Shown piece by piece: positions 17,808-25,711 of a stretch of 64,000 bases of DNA. A program made the position numbers and the translations under genes. A model generated the notes under the pieces. The model searched no databases and was not told where the DNA came from. It saw only the letters and a list, made by a program, of their open reading frames with translations. Within the stretch, counting starts at the first letter, position 1. Each line of letters opens with the position of its first letter. Source of the DNA: an uncultured Lachnospira sp. GTDB lineage: Bacteria; Bacillota; Clostridia; Lachnospirales; Lachnospiraceae. Location of the stretch: positions 48,708-112,707 of the forward strand of contig CAJUKN010000010.1 of the NCBI GenBank assembly GCA_910587485.1. Direction: 5' to 3'.

Positions 17808-18413
17808 ATGAAATATTACACTATACATGAAATGACAGAAATTTTGGGAGTAACAGCACAGACATTAAGAAACTGGGATAAATCAGGAAAATTAAAACCG
17901 CATCATACAAGTCCTAACGGTTATCGTTATTATTCAGAAGATGATTTAAATCAATTACTGAATAAGCCTGTAAGAAAACAAGGGAAAACGGTGGGTTACT
18001 GCCGTGTCAGTTCGCCAAAACACAAAGACGACCTGCAAAGACAGATTGATAATATGCAGATATATCTTCTTGCACAAGGAAAACCTTTTGAAATCATATC
18101 CGATATAGGTTCAGGAATCAATTACAAAAGAAAAGGCTTGCAGGAATTAATAAAAGGTATGGCAAACAGAAGTATTTCAAAGGTTGTTGTGCTTTATAAG
18201 GACAGACTGACAAGATTGGGATTTGAATTAATTGAATACATTGCAGAATTGTATGATTGTGAAGTTGAAATTGTTGACACGACAGAAAGAACGGAACAGG
18301 AAGAACTTGTAGAGGATTTGGTGCAGATACTTACTGTATTCAGTTGCAAATTACAGGGCAAACGTGCAAACAAGGCAAAGAAGATGATAAAGGATTTTAC
18401 AGAAAATGATTAA
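17808..18413 (+). CDS. tnpA: IS607 family serine recombinase TnpA
   Basis: A 201-residue transposase. Residues 1-50 are a MerR-like winged helix (IHEMTEILGVTAQTLRNWDKSGKL..NGYRYYSEDDL). The rest is a resolvase catalytic domain with GYCRVSSPKHKDDLQRQ (catalytic Ser about 68), DIGSGINYKRKGLQELI and VVLYKDRLTRLGFELIE. This inverted order, DNA-binding domain first, is typical of IS607. ATG 17808 follows GAGGTG at seven bases; the ATG at 17790 has no site. It overlaps tnpB. Confidence 0.93.
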   Translation: MKYYTIHEMTEILGVTAQTLRNWDKSGKLKPHHTSPNGYRYYSEDDLNQLLNKPVRKQGKTVGYCRVSSPKHKDDLQRQIDNMQIYLLAQGKPFEIISDIGSGINYKRKGLQELIKGMANRSISKVVVLYKDRLTRLGFELIEYIAELYDCEVEIVDTTERTEQEELVEDLVQILTVFSCKLQGKRANKAKKMIKDFTEND

Positions 18414-19569
18414 AACCATAAGAGTAATGCTCTGTCCGAACAATAAGCAGAAAACAAAACTGTTTGCCTGTGCAGGACTTGCAAGATTTGCATATAACTG
18501 GGCATTAAGCTATGAAAAGAAGAATTATGAATCAGGAAATAAATTCCTTTCTGATTGTGATTTACGAAAATTTTTTACTGTTATGAAATCAGAAAAAGAA
18601 TATCAATGGCTGAATGATTACAGTAATAATATTCCAAAACAGGCAGTAAAAGACGCTGTAAGGGCATATCAGAACTTTTTTAAAGGAATTGCAAAATTTC
18701 CAAAATTGAAAAGCAGACGGAAGTCAAAACCAAGTTTTTACGCTGACCCATGTAAGATACAGTTTACAGAAACTCATATAAAACTTGAAAAGCTGACAAC
18801 AAGTAAAAAGGCAAACAAACAGAAATTGAATTATATCAGGCTTGCCGAACATAATAAAATACCAATCGATGCAAAGTATTACAATCCAAGAATCACTTTT
18901 GACGGTCTGAACTGGTGGATTTGTGTAGGCATTGAATGTGGTAAAAGTACAGAATATCCATTAAATGAGGGTATTGGAATTGATATAGGCATAAAAGAGC
19001 TTGCAATATGTTCCGATAAAAAGATTTATAAAAATATCAACAAGACCGCAAAAGTCAGAAAATTAAATAAGAAAAAGCGTAGATTGCAACGCAGAATATC
19101 CAAAAAATATTGTAAGAATAAGAAAGGAGAATGTTACTGTAAAACACGCAGTATTGTAAAAAGTGAAAAGAAACTTTTGAAAATCACCCATAGACTAACA
19201 AATATTCGTCATAATTATCTGCATCAGACCACTTCTGAAATAGTAAGCCGAAAACCAAAGTTTATTGTTATGGAAGATTTGAATGTAAAAGATATGATAA
19301 AGAATAAACACCTTGCAAAAGCAGTACAGGAACAGTGTTTCTATGAATTTTACAGGCAGATACAGTATAAATGCAGTTGGAATAACATTGAGTTTATTAC
19401 AGCTGACCGATTCTATCCGTCAAGTAAATTATGTTCGTGCTGTGGATATGTGAAGAAAGATTTGAAACTTTCAGAACGTGTCTATATCTGTCCTGAATGT
19501 CATAATGTGATGGACAGGGATTTTCAGGCAAGTGTCAATTTAATGCGATACAAAGAATTGAGTGCATAG
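18406..19569 (+). CDS. tnpB: TnpB, RNA-guided nuclease of the IS607 element
   Basis: A 387-residue OrfB/TnpB, the ancestor family of Cas12. The N-terminal helical domain includes GLARFAYNWALSYEKK. The RuvC active site appears complete: Asp193 in GIDIGIKELA, Glu290 in FIVMEDLNVKDM and Asp372 in MDRDFQASVNL. The zinc knuckle is CSCC (343-346) with CPEC (362-365). In this family the protein pairs with an RNA copied from the right end of the element and cuts DNA beside the insertion site, favouring element retention. An intact catalytic triad argues for activity. Confidence 0.93.
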   Translation: MIKTIRVMLCPNNKQKTKLFACAGLARFAYNWALSYEKKNYESGNKFLSDCDLRKFFTVMKSEKEYQWLNDYSNNIPKQAVKDAVRAYQNFFKGIAKFPKLKSRRKSKPSFYADPCKIQFTETHIKLEKLTTSKKANKQKLNYIRLAEHNKIPIDAKYYNPRITFDGLNWWICVGIECGKSTEYPLNEGIGIDIGIKELAICSDKKIYKNINKTAKVRKLNKKKRRLQRRISKKYCKNKKGECYCKTRSIVKSEKKLLKITHRLTNIRHNYLHQTTSEIVSRKPKFIVMEDLNVKDMIKNKHLAKAVQEQCFYEFYRQIQYKCSWNNIEFITADRFYPSSKLCSCCGYVKKDLKLSERVYICPECHNVMDRDFQASVNLMRYKELSA

Positions 19570-19651
19570 CTAAAACAAATGCAGTTCAATATGTACCGAT
19601 ACGTTAGTCGGGAATTTACGCCTTTGGAGTGTCATACCAAACGTGAGTAGA
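19557..19651 (+). ncRNA. Candidate omega RNA scaffold at the IS607 right end
   Basis: It begins inside the tnpB stop region with stem TGA-G-TGCAT (from 19558) / ATGCA-GT-TCA (to 19587), then ATGTACCGAT, hairpin CCGAT..GTCGG, TTACG pairing with CGTGA, an inner TTTGG..CCAAA hairpin, and GTGAGTAGA. This is where TnpB guide RNAs normally lie; the guide would follow base 19651 or slightly further. The exact 3' end is not determined. The strongest support is the second, diverged copy at 2205-2316 with conserved stems. Confidence 0.6.
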
Positions 19652-19742
19652 TTTTATCAAAAGCGGACACGTTGAACAAGGAATGAAACATAAAAGTTTG
19701 TTTTATAACTTTTTATAAGTTTTCAGTAACGGCTAGGTAATA

Positions 19743-22700
19743 GTGATTACGAAAAGTAATTTTAAAGAGATGATTTTAGATATTGGATTTTATGCTCTTT
19801 CAGATACGCGTTTTGAAAAAAAATATCCAAAGTTTGATTATATAATTCAAATTGATTTTACTATGGAACAAATTATTTATCAAGAAGGTACTAATGGGAT
19901 AACAGTAAATGACCAAACAACTTGCAATTTTAATCATCCAGAAAATTTTGTTGTATTAGAATGTGTAAATCGTATTTTGGAAAAAGGATATCGTCCTGAA
20001 CATATTGAGCTTGAACGAAAATGGACTTTAGGGCATGAACAAAAAAGCGGTAAAGCAGATATCTGTGTGTTGGATAAAGATGGAAAGAGTATGCTTTTTA
20101 TTGTTGAGTGCAAAACATATGGAAAAGAATATACGAAAGAATATAATAATACAATAAATGATGGAGGGCAGCTTTTTTCATATTGGCAGCAGGAGAGAGC
20201 TGCAAGCTGGCTGATTTTATATGCATCGGATTTTTTAGAAAATGTAGTTTATAAAACCAATAGTATTCATTGTTTTGATGATAAAAATATCCTCGAATTA
20301 TCAAAAAAAGACCATTCGATTCTTGTCTATCAAAATGCACATACAGCGAAGGAATTGTTTGATGTATGGAATGAAACGTATGAGAAACGTTTTTGTGGTG
20401 ACGTTGTTTTTCGTGATGATTCGCAAGCATATCATATTGGAATCAAACCGCTTAGAAAACGAGATTTAGGAGATTTTACAGAAGATGATAAGATAGTCAA
20501 TAAATTTGAGGAAATATTAAGACATAATAATGTATCTGATAAAGAAAATGCGTTTAATCGATTAATTGCTCTTTTTATATGTAAATTAGTAGATGAAATC
20601 CAGAAAAGTGATAATGATATTGTTGATTTTCAGTATAAAGTTGGAACAGATACATACGAAAGTTTACAGGATAGATTACAGAGTCTACATGCAGAGGGAA
20701 TGAAAAAATTTATGCGTGAAGAAATTATCTATGTTTCCGATGATTATGCAGAAAAGCTTGTACAAAATTATACAGGTCAAAAACGCAAAAATATGATTGC
20801 AGAGCTTAAGCAAACAATCCGTATTTTGAAATTTTATACAAATAATGATTTTTCTTTTAAGGATGTTCATAATGAAGATTTATTTTATCAAAATGGTAAA
20901 ATTCTTGTGGAAGTAGTACAATTATTTGAGAAATTTAGAATTATTGGTTCTAATGATTTACAGATGCTTGGTGACCTTTTTGAGCAGCTTTTAAATAAAG
21001 GTTTTAAGCAAAATGAAGGACAATTTTTTACACCAATTCCTATTACACATTTTATTTGGGACAGTATTCCATTACATAAAATTGTTAAACAAGATGATAA
21101 TTTTGAGTATCCTAAAATTGTGGATTATGCGTGCGGAGCAGGACATTTTTTGACAGAAGGATTCAAGGCAATTAATGATTGTGTTTTAACATGTAAGTTT
21201 AAAACAGACACAGATAGTTTATGGGTAAAAGAGAAAATTTATGGTATAGAAAAGGATTATAGACTTGCTCGTGTATCAAAAATATCTCTTTTTATGCACG
21301 GTGCAGGTGATGGAAATATTATTTTTGGCGATGGTTTAGAAAATTATCCAGACAAAAACATTATTAAAGAAAGTTTTGATATTCTTGTAGCCAATCCGCC
21401 TTATTCGGTTGCTGCCTTTAAACCACATTTAAATATCAAAAATAATGATTTTAAAATTCTTAATAAAATTTCAAATAATGGTTCAGAGATTGAAACTTTA
21501 TTTGTCGAGCGAACGGCACAGCTTTTAAAACCATGTGGCATAGCTTGTGTTATTTTACCAAGCAGCATTTTAAATAAAGATAATGAAAGTTTTATTGCCT
21601 CAAGAGAAATTTTATTGCAAAGTTTTAATATTCGTGCCATTGTGCAGCTTGGAGCAAAAACGTTTGGAGAAACAGGAACAAATACAGTTGTACTATTTTT
21701 AGAAAAATTTGATGAACCTCCAAAACGGATAGAAGCAGTAGAGGATAGTATAACTGCTATTTTTGATAATGCGGATTTAAGCGGCTGGGAAGATGAAATC
21801 ATATTAAAAGAATATCTTTTGAAAATTGATGTTACTTTAAAGACTTATAAAGATTTTGTAACACAGGCAAGAGTATATACAGATTGGGAACACGATGCCT
21901 ATTTTGGAAAATATTTTTTGGCATTTCTTTTAAGCACAGAAGTTACAAATAAGCAAAAACAAAAAAGTTTTAAAAAATTAAGCAGTGCAGAGCAGAATCA
22001 ATGGTATAATCAACATTTTTTTGATTTTGTAAGGAAAAAAGAAATTGAAAAAATACGATATTTTGCACTAGTTTACCATCAGACAACCTTAATTGTTACA
22101 GCACCCGATGATAATAAAGAGCAAGAACAATTTTTAGGCTATAAATGGAGTGGACGTAAGGGGCAAGAAGGGATTAGAGAAATTTTACCCGGTGGGAAGC
22201 TTTATAATCCAAATGACCGCACTGATGAGAATACTATTGCAGGTATTATAAGAAATATGTTTTATGGAAAAACGATGACGGTTCATCAGCTTAAAAATTA
22301 TTACTATTATTTAAGAACACAAGATATGCTTGATTTTAGCAATGTGACCTTTAATAAATCAATTAAAACGGTAAAAACAAGAGTATTAAAAAATACTATT
22401 GATTTAAAAACATATCAACTTTCAGATAAAAAATGTTTTGATGTAAGTATTGGCAATCGTGTTTTATCTACAGAGATTGAGCCTAATGGAGAAATTCCAA
22501 TATTTAGTGCAAATGTATTTCAGGAATTTGGCAGAATTAATAAACAAAATCTTACAGATTTTAGCATTCCATCAATATTATGGGGGATTGATGGCGATTG
22601 GATGGTCAATTATATGCCTGCAAATCAGCCTTTTTATCCAACAGACCATTGTGGTGTGCTGCGTATTAAAACAAATGATATTCTTCCACAGTACATGACA

Positions 22701-23525
22701 TTTGCATTACAAGTTGAAGGAGAATATGAACAATTTTCAAGAAGTAACCGTGCATCCATTCAAAAAATAGAATCCTTAACATTTCAGGTTCCCAAATTAT
22801 CTGTTCAACAACAAATTGTTGATGAGATTATTGGTCTTGATAAAAAAATTAAAGTAGAGAGTGAAAGGATAAAAAAATATAATGAAGACATTAAATTAAA
22901 ATTTATGGAGCAGTTTGGCGATCCAAAAATGAATATAAAAGGTTTGCCAATTTTGAAAATTGGCGAATTTGCAACGGTTAAAGGTGGTAAACGTCTTCCT
23001 AAGGGAGATACTTATGCGGACAGTATAACAAATCATCCCTATGTCCGAGTGATTGATATGGTAAATCATTCTGTCAATATTTCAGCATTGGTTTACCTTA
23101 CACAGGCAACTTATGAAAAAATCGCTCGCTATACTATCAGCTCTAAGGATGTATATATCAGTATTGCAGGAACAATTGGACAGGTAGGTGCTATTCCAGA
23201 CTCCATTGATGGTGCAAATTTGACTGAAAACGCTGCAAAGATTGTATTAGAAAAAGATGCTCCGATTGATAGAGACTACTTAATATGGTATCTTTCTCTA
23301 CCAGCAGGAGTCGAGCAAATTGAAGAGAAAACGATTCACACAACACAGCCCAAACTTGCTCTTTATAGGATTGAAGAGATTAATGTATTGGTTCCCAGCA
23401 TCGATGCACAACGAGAGTTTGCCGCATTTGTCCGTCAGAGTGATAAATTAAAAGTAGAAGCACAAGAACATAAAAAGAAATTAATTGTTGAAAAATCAGG
23501 ACTACTTGATAAATATTTTAAATAA
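19743..23525 (+). CDS. All-in-one restriction-modification protein (nuclease, N6-adenine methylase, specificity)
   Basis: A 1260-residue single-chain restriction-modification enzyme. Residues about 70-165 are a type I HsdR-like PD-(D/E)xK nuclease (Asp106 in GKADICVLD, Glu122 and Lys124 in FIVECKTYG). The middle is an N6-adenine methyltransferase with GQFFTPIPIT (426-435), motif I DYACGAGHF (461) and the catalytic NPPY (551). From about 880, two type I HsdS-like target-recognition domains with a helical spacer (SVQQQIVDEIIGLDKKI) complete the protein. This matches type IIG-like systems. The start is GTG 19743 with only a weak AGG site, perhaps disturbed by the IS607 next door. No helicase subunit or separate methylase is nearby. 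Confidence 0.88.
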   Translation: MITKSNFKEMILDIGFYALSDTRFEKKYPKFDYIIQIDFTMEQIIYQEGTNGITVNDQTTCNFNHPENFVVLECVNRILEKGYRPEHIELERKWTLGHEQKSGKADICVLDKDGKSMLFIVECKTYGKEYTKEYNNTINDGGQLFSYWQQERAASWLILYASDFLENVVYKTNSIHCFDDKNILELSKKDHSILVYQNAHTAKELFDVWNETYEKRFCGDVVFRDDSQAYHIGIKPLRKRDLGDFTEDDKIVNKFEEILRHNNVSDKENAFNRLIALFICKLVDEIQKSDNDIVDFQYKVGTDTYESLQDRLQSLHAEGMKKFMREEIIYVSDDYAEKLVQNYTGQKRKNMIAELKQTIRILKFYTNNDFSFKDVHNEDLFYQNGKILVEVVQLFEKFRIIGSNDLQMLGDLFEQLLNKGFKQNEGQFFTPIPITHFIWDSIPLHKIVKQDDNFEYPKIVDYACGAGHFLTEGFKAINDCVLTCKFKTDTDSLWVKEKIYGIEKDYRLARVSKISLFMHGAGDGNIIFGDGLENYPDKNIIKESFDILVANPPYSVAAFKPHLNIKNNDFKILNKISNNGSEIETLFVERTAQLLKPCGIACVILPSSILNKDNESFIASREILLQSFNIRAIVQLGAKTFGETGTNTVVLFLEKFDEPPKRIEAVEDSITAIFDNADLSGWEDEIILKEYLLKIDVTLKTYKDFVTQARVYTDWEHDAYFGKYFLAFLLSTEVTNKQKQKSFKKLSSAEQNQWYNQHFFDFVRKKEIEKIRYFALVYHQTTLIVTAPDDNKEQEQFLGYKWSGRKGQEGIREILPGGKLYNPNDRTDENTIAGIIRNMFYGKTMTVHQLKNYYYYLRTQDMLDFSNVTFNKSIKTVKTRVLKNTIDLKTYQLSDKKCFDVSIGNRVLSTEIEPNGEIPIFSANVFQEFGRINKQNLTDFSIPSILWGIDGDWMVNYMPANQPFYPTDHCGVLRIKTNDILPQYMTFALQVEGEYEQFSRSNRASIQKIESLTFQVPKLSVQQQIVDEIIGLDKKIKVESERIKKYNEDIKLKFMEQFGDPKMNIKGLPILKIGEFATVKGGKRLPKGDTYADSITNHPYVRVIDMVNHSVNISALVYLTQATYEKIARYTISSKDVYISIAGTIGQVGAIPDSIDGANLTENAAKIVLEKDAPIDRDYLIWYLSLPAGVEQIEEKTIHTTQPKLALYRIEEINVLVPSIDAQREFAAFVRQSDKLKVEAQEHKKKLIVEKSGLLDKYFK

Positions 23526-23668
23526 TGAGTATATAGTAATTGGTAAAATAATACAAAAAACATAAAGTAAAATTGAATAGAATTATACGTTTATTTGTGG
23601 TAAAATAAATTTGATAAATGTATTTTTAGACACAGCATTTTTATAGTGATAGTAAAGGAGTAAGTATT

Positions 23669-23983
23669 ATGAAGAAAACTGGATATAGCAAAAAAGGTAT
23701 ATTTGGCTCAATTATTCATTATGATGCTAATGGAAAGAAGATAGGAGAAAGCAGACCCGGATTTTTTGGAGGTATGAATAATTATGATGCTAATGGAAAA
23801 AAAATAGGAAGTAGTAGAGAAGGTTTTTTTGGCGGAACAAATCATTATGATAAGGATGGAAAGAAAATAGGAAGTAGTAGAGAAGGTTTTTTTGGCGGCA
23901 TAAATCATTATGATAAGAATGGAAAGAAAACAGGTCATAGTAAAGAGGGATTTTTTGGTGGTATGAATCATTATGAGGACTAG
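23669..23983 (+). CDS. Small 21-residue tandem-repeat protein
   Basis: A 104-residue protein made almost entirely of a 21-residue repeat, consensus YDANGKKIGxSRxGFFGGxNH, about four copies plus a diverged first one. Each unit has a charged turn (NGKK) and an aromatic-glycine stretch (GFFGG), so short beta-hairpin repeats are likely. No signal peptide or membrane segment. GGAG precedes the ATG at 23669. DNA repeats of 63 bases make it prone to length change. It follows the restriction-modification gene by 143 bases on the same strand. Function unknown. Confidence 0.75.
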   Translation: MKKTGYSKKGIFGSIIHYDANGKKIGESRPGFFGGMNNYDANGKKIGSSREGFFGGTNHYDKDGKKIGSSREGFFGGINHYDKNGKKTGHSKEGFFGGMNHYED

Positions 23984-24078
23984 AAATACTGATTTTTTAA
24001 AAATACAGTAAAGTGTATGGTTATGAGTAAATAGCAAGGCAAATGGTGTCTCCATGGAACTAAAAGAATATTGTACTT

Positions 24079-24171
24079 AGACTGTCATAAAGCAAAACAT
24101 TATAAGAATATACAAAATTTTATTTTGATATGTTCTTTTGTAAGTGAAGCTTTGTATGACAGTCTTTTTTT
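24079..24171 (+). terminator. Long hairpin terminator
   Basis: AGACTGTCATAaAGC pairs with GCtTTgTATGACAGTCT across about 60 bases of loop with inner pairing, followed by T7. Related to the other GGCTGTC-type stems. Confidence 0.75.
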
Positions 24172-24280
24172 ATATAAAATTGAAAAAATAGGGCTATAAT
24201 CTTATTAGCTTTAGATAAAGCATATTTCTATTTGTTTGAGTGCTAACCTATAAAATCCCTAAAAAATAAATTTTACTATA

Positions 24281-24345
24281 TTGACAAATAAATCATTCTA
24301 TAATATAGTTCATAAAGTAAACTAAAATAGTTCATTTTATGAACT
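24281..24345 (+). promoter_or_regulatory. marR-degV promoter and palindromic operator
   Basis: TTGACA (24281-24286), 17 bases, TATAGT (24304-24309). AGTTCATAAA at 24307-24316 is repeated inversely as TTTATGAACT at 24336-24345. The second site is itself palindromic (AGTTCAT-TTT-ATGAACT, 24329-24345). It covers the -10 box and start point, which suggests autorepression by the MarR-type protein. Confidence 0.65.
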
Positions 24346-24412
24346 TTTTGCCAACATAAAGCAACTTATAAAGTGTAGCTGTTATTGTTTCACTGCAAGA
24401 AAGGCATAATTA

Positions 24413-24859
24413 ATGAATATGAAAAATAATATTTATGAAAATTTATTAGACACATGGCTTAGGACAACTTTTGTTATTTGCAATAGAAGAATTGTAAAAG
24501 AGTTGTCATTTAATGAAGCTGTAGTTTGTCGTCTGTTAAATGAGGCAAAGCAAAATAATGTGAATATGACGGCTACTGATTTGTGTAATAAAACCAAAAT
24601 TCTTAAATCTCTTATGAATTTAACATTAAATAATCTTGAAAAAAAAGAAATGATTAGGAGAGTTCGTTCTAAAAAGGATAAAAGACAGTATTATTTAGTA
24701 TTAAATGAGGAACATATTGATGTTTATAAAAGAGAACATAAAAGAATTATTGGATTGATTAAGGAAGCGACAAAAGAATTAAATGACACAGAAATACAGA
24801 CCATTATAGATGTGTTGGGAAAAATAACAGATAGTATGGAGGATTATTATGGCAATTAG
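24413..24859 (+). CDS. MarR family transcriptional regulator
   Basis: A 148-residue winged-helix regulator. The central helix-turn-helix (TATDLCNKTKILKSLMNLTLNNLEKKEMI) is followed by the wing RRVRSKKDKRQYYLVLN and a C-terminal dimerisation helix pair. GAAAGG precedes ATG 24413. The stop overlaps the degV start by 11 bases, so the two are co-translated. Because DegV proteins bind fatty acids, and a MarR-type protein (FabT) controls fatty acid synthesis in streptococci, a fatty-acid signal is plausible here but unproven. Confidence 0.88.
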   Translation: MNMKNNIYENLLDTWLRTTFVICNRRIVKELSFNEAVVCRLLNEAKQNNVNMTATDLCNKTKILKSLMNLTLNNLEKKEMIRRVRSKKDKRQYYLVLNEEHIDVYKREHKRIIGLIKEATKELNDTEIQTIIDVLGKITDSMEDYYGN

Positions 24860-25706
24860 AATTATTACAGATTCAGCGGCAGATTACAGTATGGCTGAAA
24901 TTGAAAAAAGGGGAATCACATGTATTCCAATGACCATTAATTTTGGGGAAGAAGTATATAGAGATGGCATTGATATAACAAAGGAAGAATTTTTTGAAAA
25001 AATGATTTCAGCAAAAGAGCTTCCTAAAACATCACAGCCTGCACCAAGTGCGTTTGTTGAGGTGTTTGAGGAAGCAAAGAAAGCAAATGATACAGTGATT
25101 GTAATTTTGATTTCCAGTGAGCTTAGTGGAACTATTCAAAGTGCAAATCTTGCAAAAAATATAGTTGATTATGATAATATATATATAGTTGACAGTAAAC
25201 TTGCCACTTTAGGTATTCGCTTTCTTGTGGATATTGCTGTGGCAATGCGTGATAAAGGTGCAGCAGTAGAAGATATTATTCGCGAAGTAGAAAAAATTAA
25301 AGGGCGTGTATGTATTTATGCAGGTCTTGATACGCTTGAATATCTTTATAAGGGCGGCAGAATTTCTAAAAGTGTAGCAAACATTGGAACATTGGCAAAT
25401 ATTAAGCCGATTGTCACATTTACACCAGAGGGAAATGTAGTTTTATGTGGTAAGCAAATAGGTATTCGACATGCAATTCGACATATGGCAAAACAGGTTG
25501 CCGCAAAAGGTTATGATAAAAAGTATCCTGTGTATTTTTTGTATGCGTATGACAGAACAAATTGTGCTGGATTTATTCAGGCTTTACAAAAACAGGGAAT
25601 GGAATTTGAGTCGCCTAAAATTCGAGGAATTGGAGCAACGATTGGGACACATATAGGACCTAATGCGTATGGTATGGTGTATGTTCGACCAGAAGATGAG
25701 ATATAA
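24849..25706 (+). CDS. DegV family fatty-acid-binding protein
   Basis: A 285-residue DegV/FakB family protein. These bind a fatty acid and present it to the FakA kinase for incorporation into phospholipid. Signature segments are ITDSAADY at the start, KTSQPAPSAF, LISSELSGTIQSA, VDSKLATLG and LYKGGRIS. It overlaps the MarR gene upstream and shares its promoter. No FakA is present here. Which fatty acid it binds cannot be told. Convergent with the ABC exporter gene, only five bases apart. Confidence 0.9.
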   Translation: MAIRIITDSAADYSMAEIEKRGITCIPMTINFGEEVYRDGIDITKEEFFEKMISAKELPKTSQPAPSAFVEVFEEAKKANDTVIVILISSELSGTIQSANLAKNIVDYDNIYIVDSKLATLGIRFLVDIAVAMRDKGAAVEDIIREVEKIKGRVCIYAGLDTLEYLYKGGRISKSVANIGTLANIKPIVTFTPEGNVVLCGKQIGIRHAIRHMAKQVAAKGYDKKYPVYFLYAYDRTNCAGFIQALQKQGMEFESPKIRGIGATIGTHIGPNAYGMVYVRPEDEI

Positions 25707-25711
25707 TACAA

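Larger units (their letters stand above)
17690..19690 (+). mobile_element. IS607-type insertion sequence (tnpA, tnpB, right-end RNA)
   Basis: A serine-recombinase tnpA and an RNA-guided-nuclease-like tnpB, overlapping by eight bases, are the defining content of IS607 elements. These lack terminal inverted repeats, so the boundaries given are approximate and the exact ends could not be fixed by eye. Both genes are intact, so the element may be active. It lies between the duplicated exported-protein cassette and a restriction-modification gene. Confidence 0.8.
23984..24412. other. Intergenic region before MarR-type gene
   Basis: About 430 bases. They hold a faint R1-like remnant (GGTTATGAGTAAATAGCAAGG near 24018), a large terminator hairpin (24079-24171) and the marR promoter/operator (separate entry). 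I see no gene. Confidence 0.5.

Noticed and set aside
23669..23983. CRISPR-like array because of the 63-base repeat
   Set aside because: The repeats are contiguous, in frame and coding, with no spacers.
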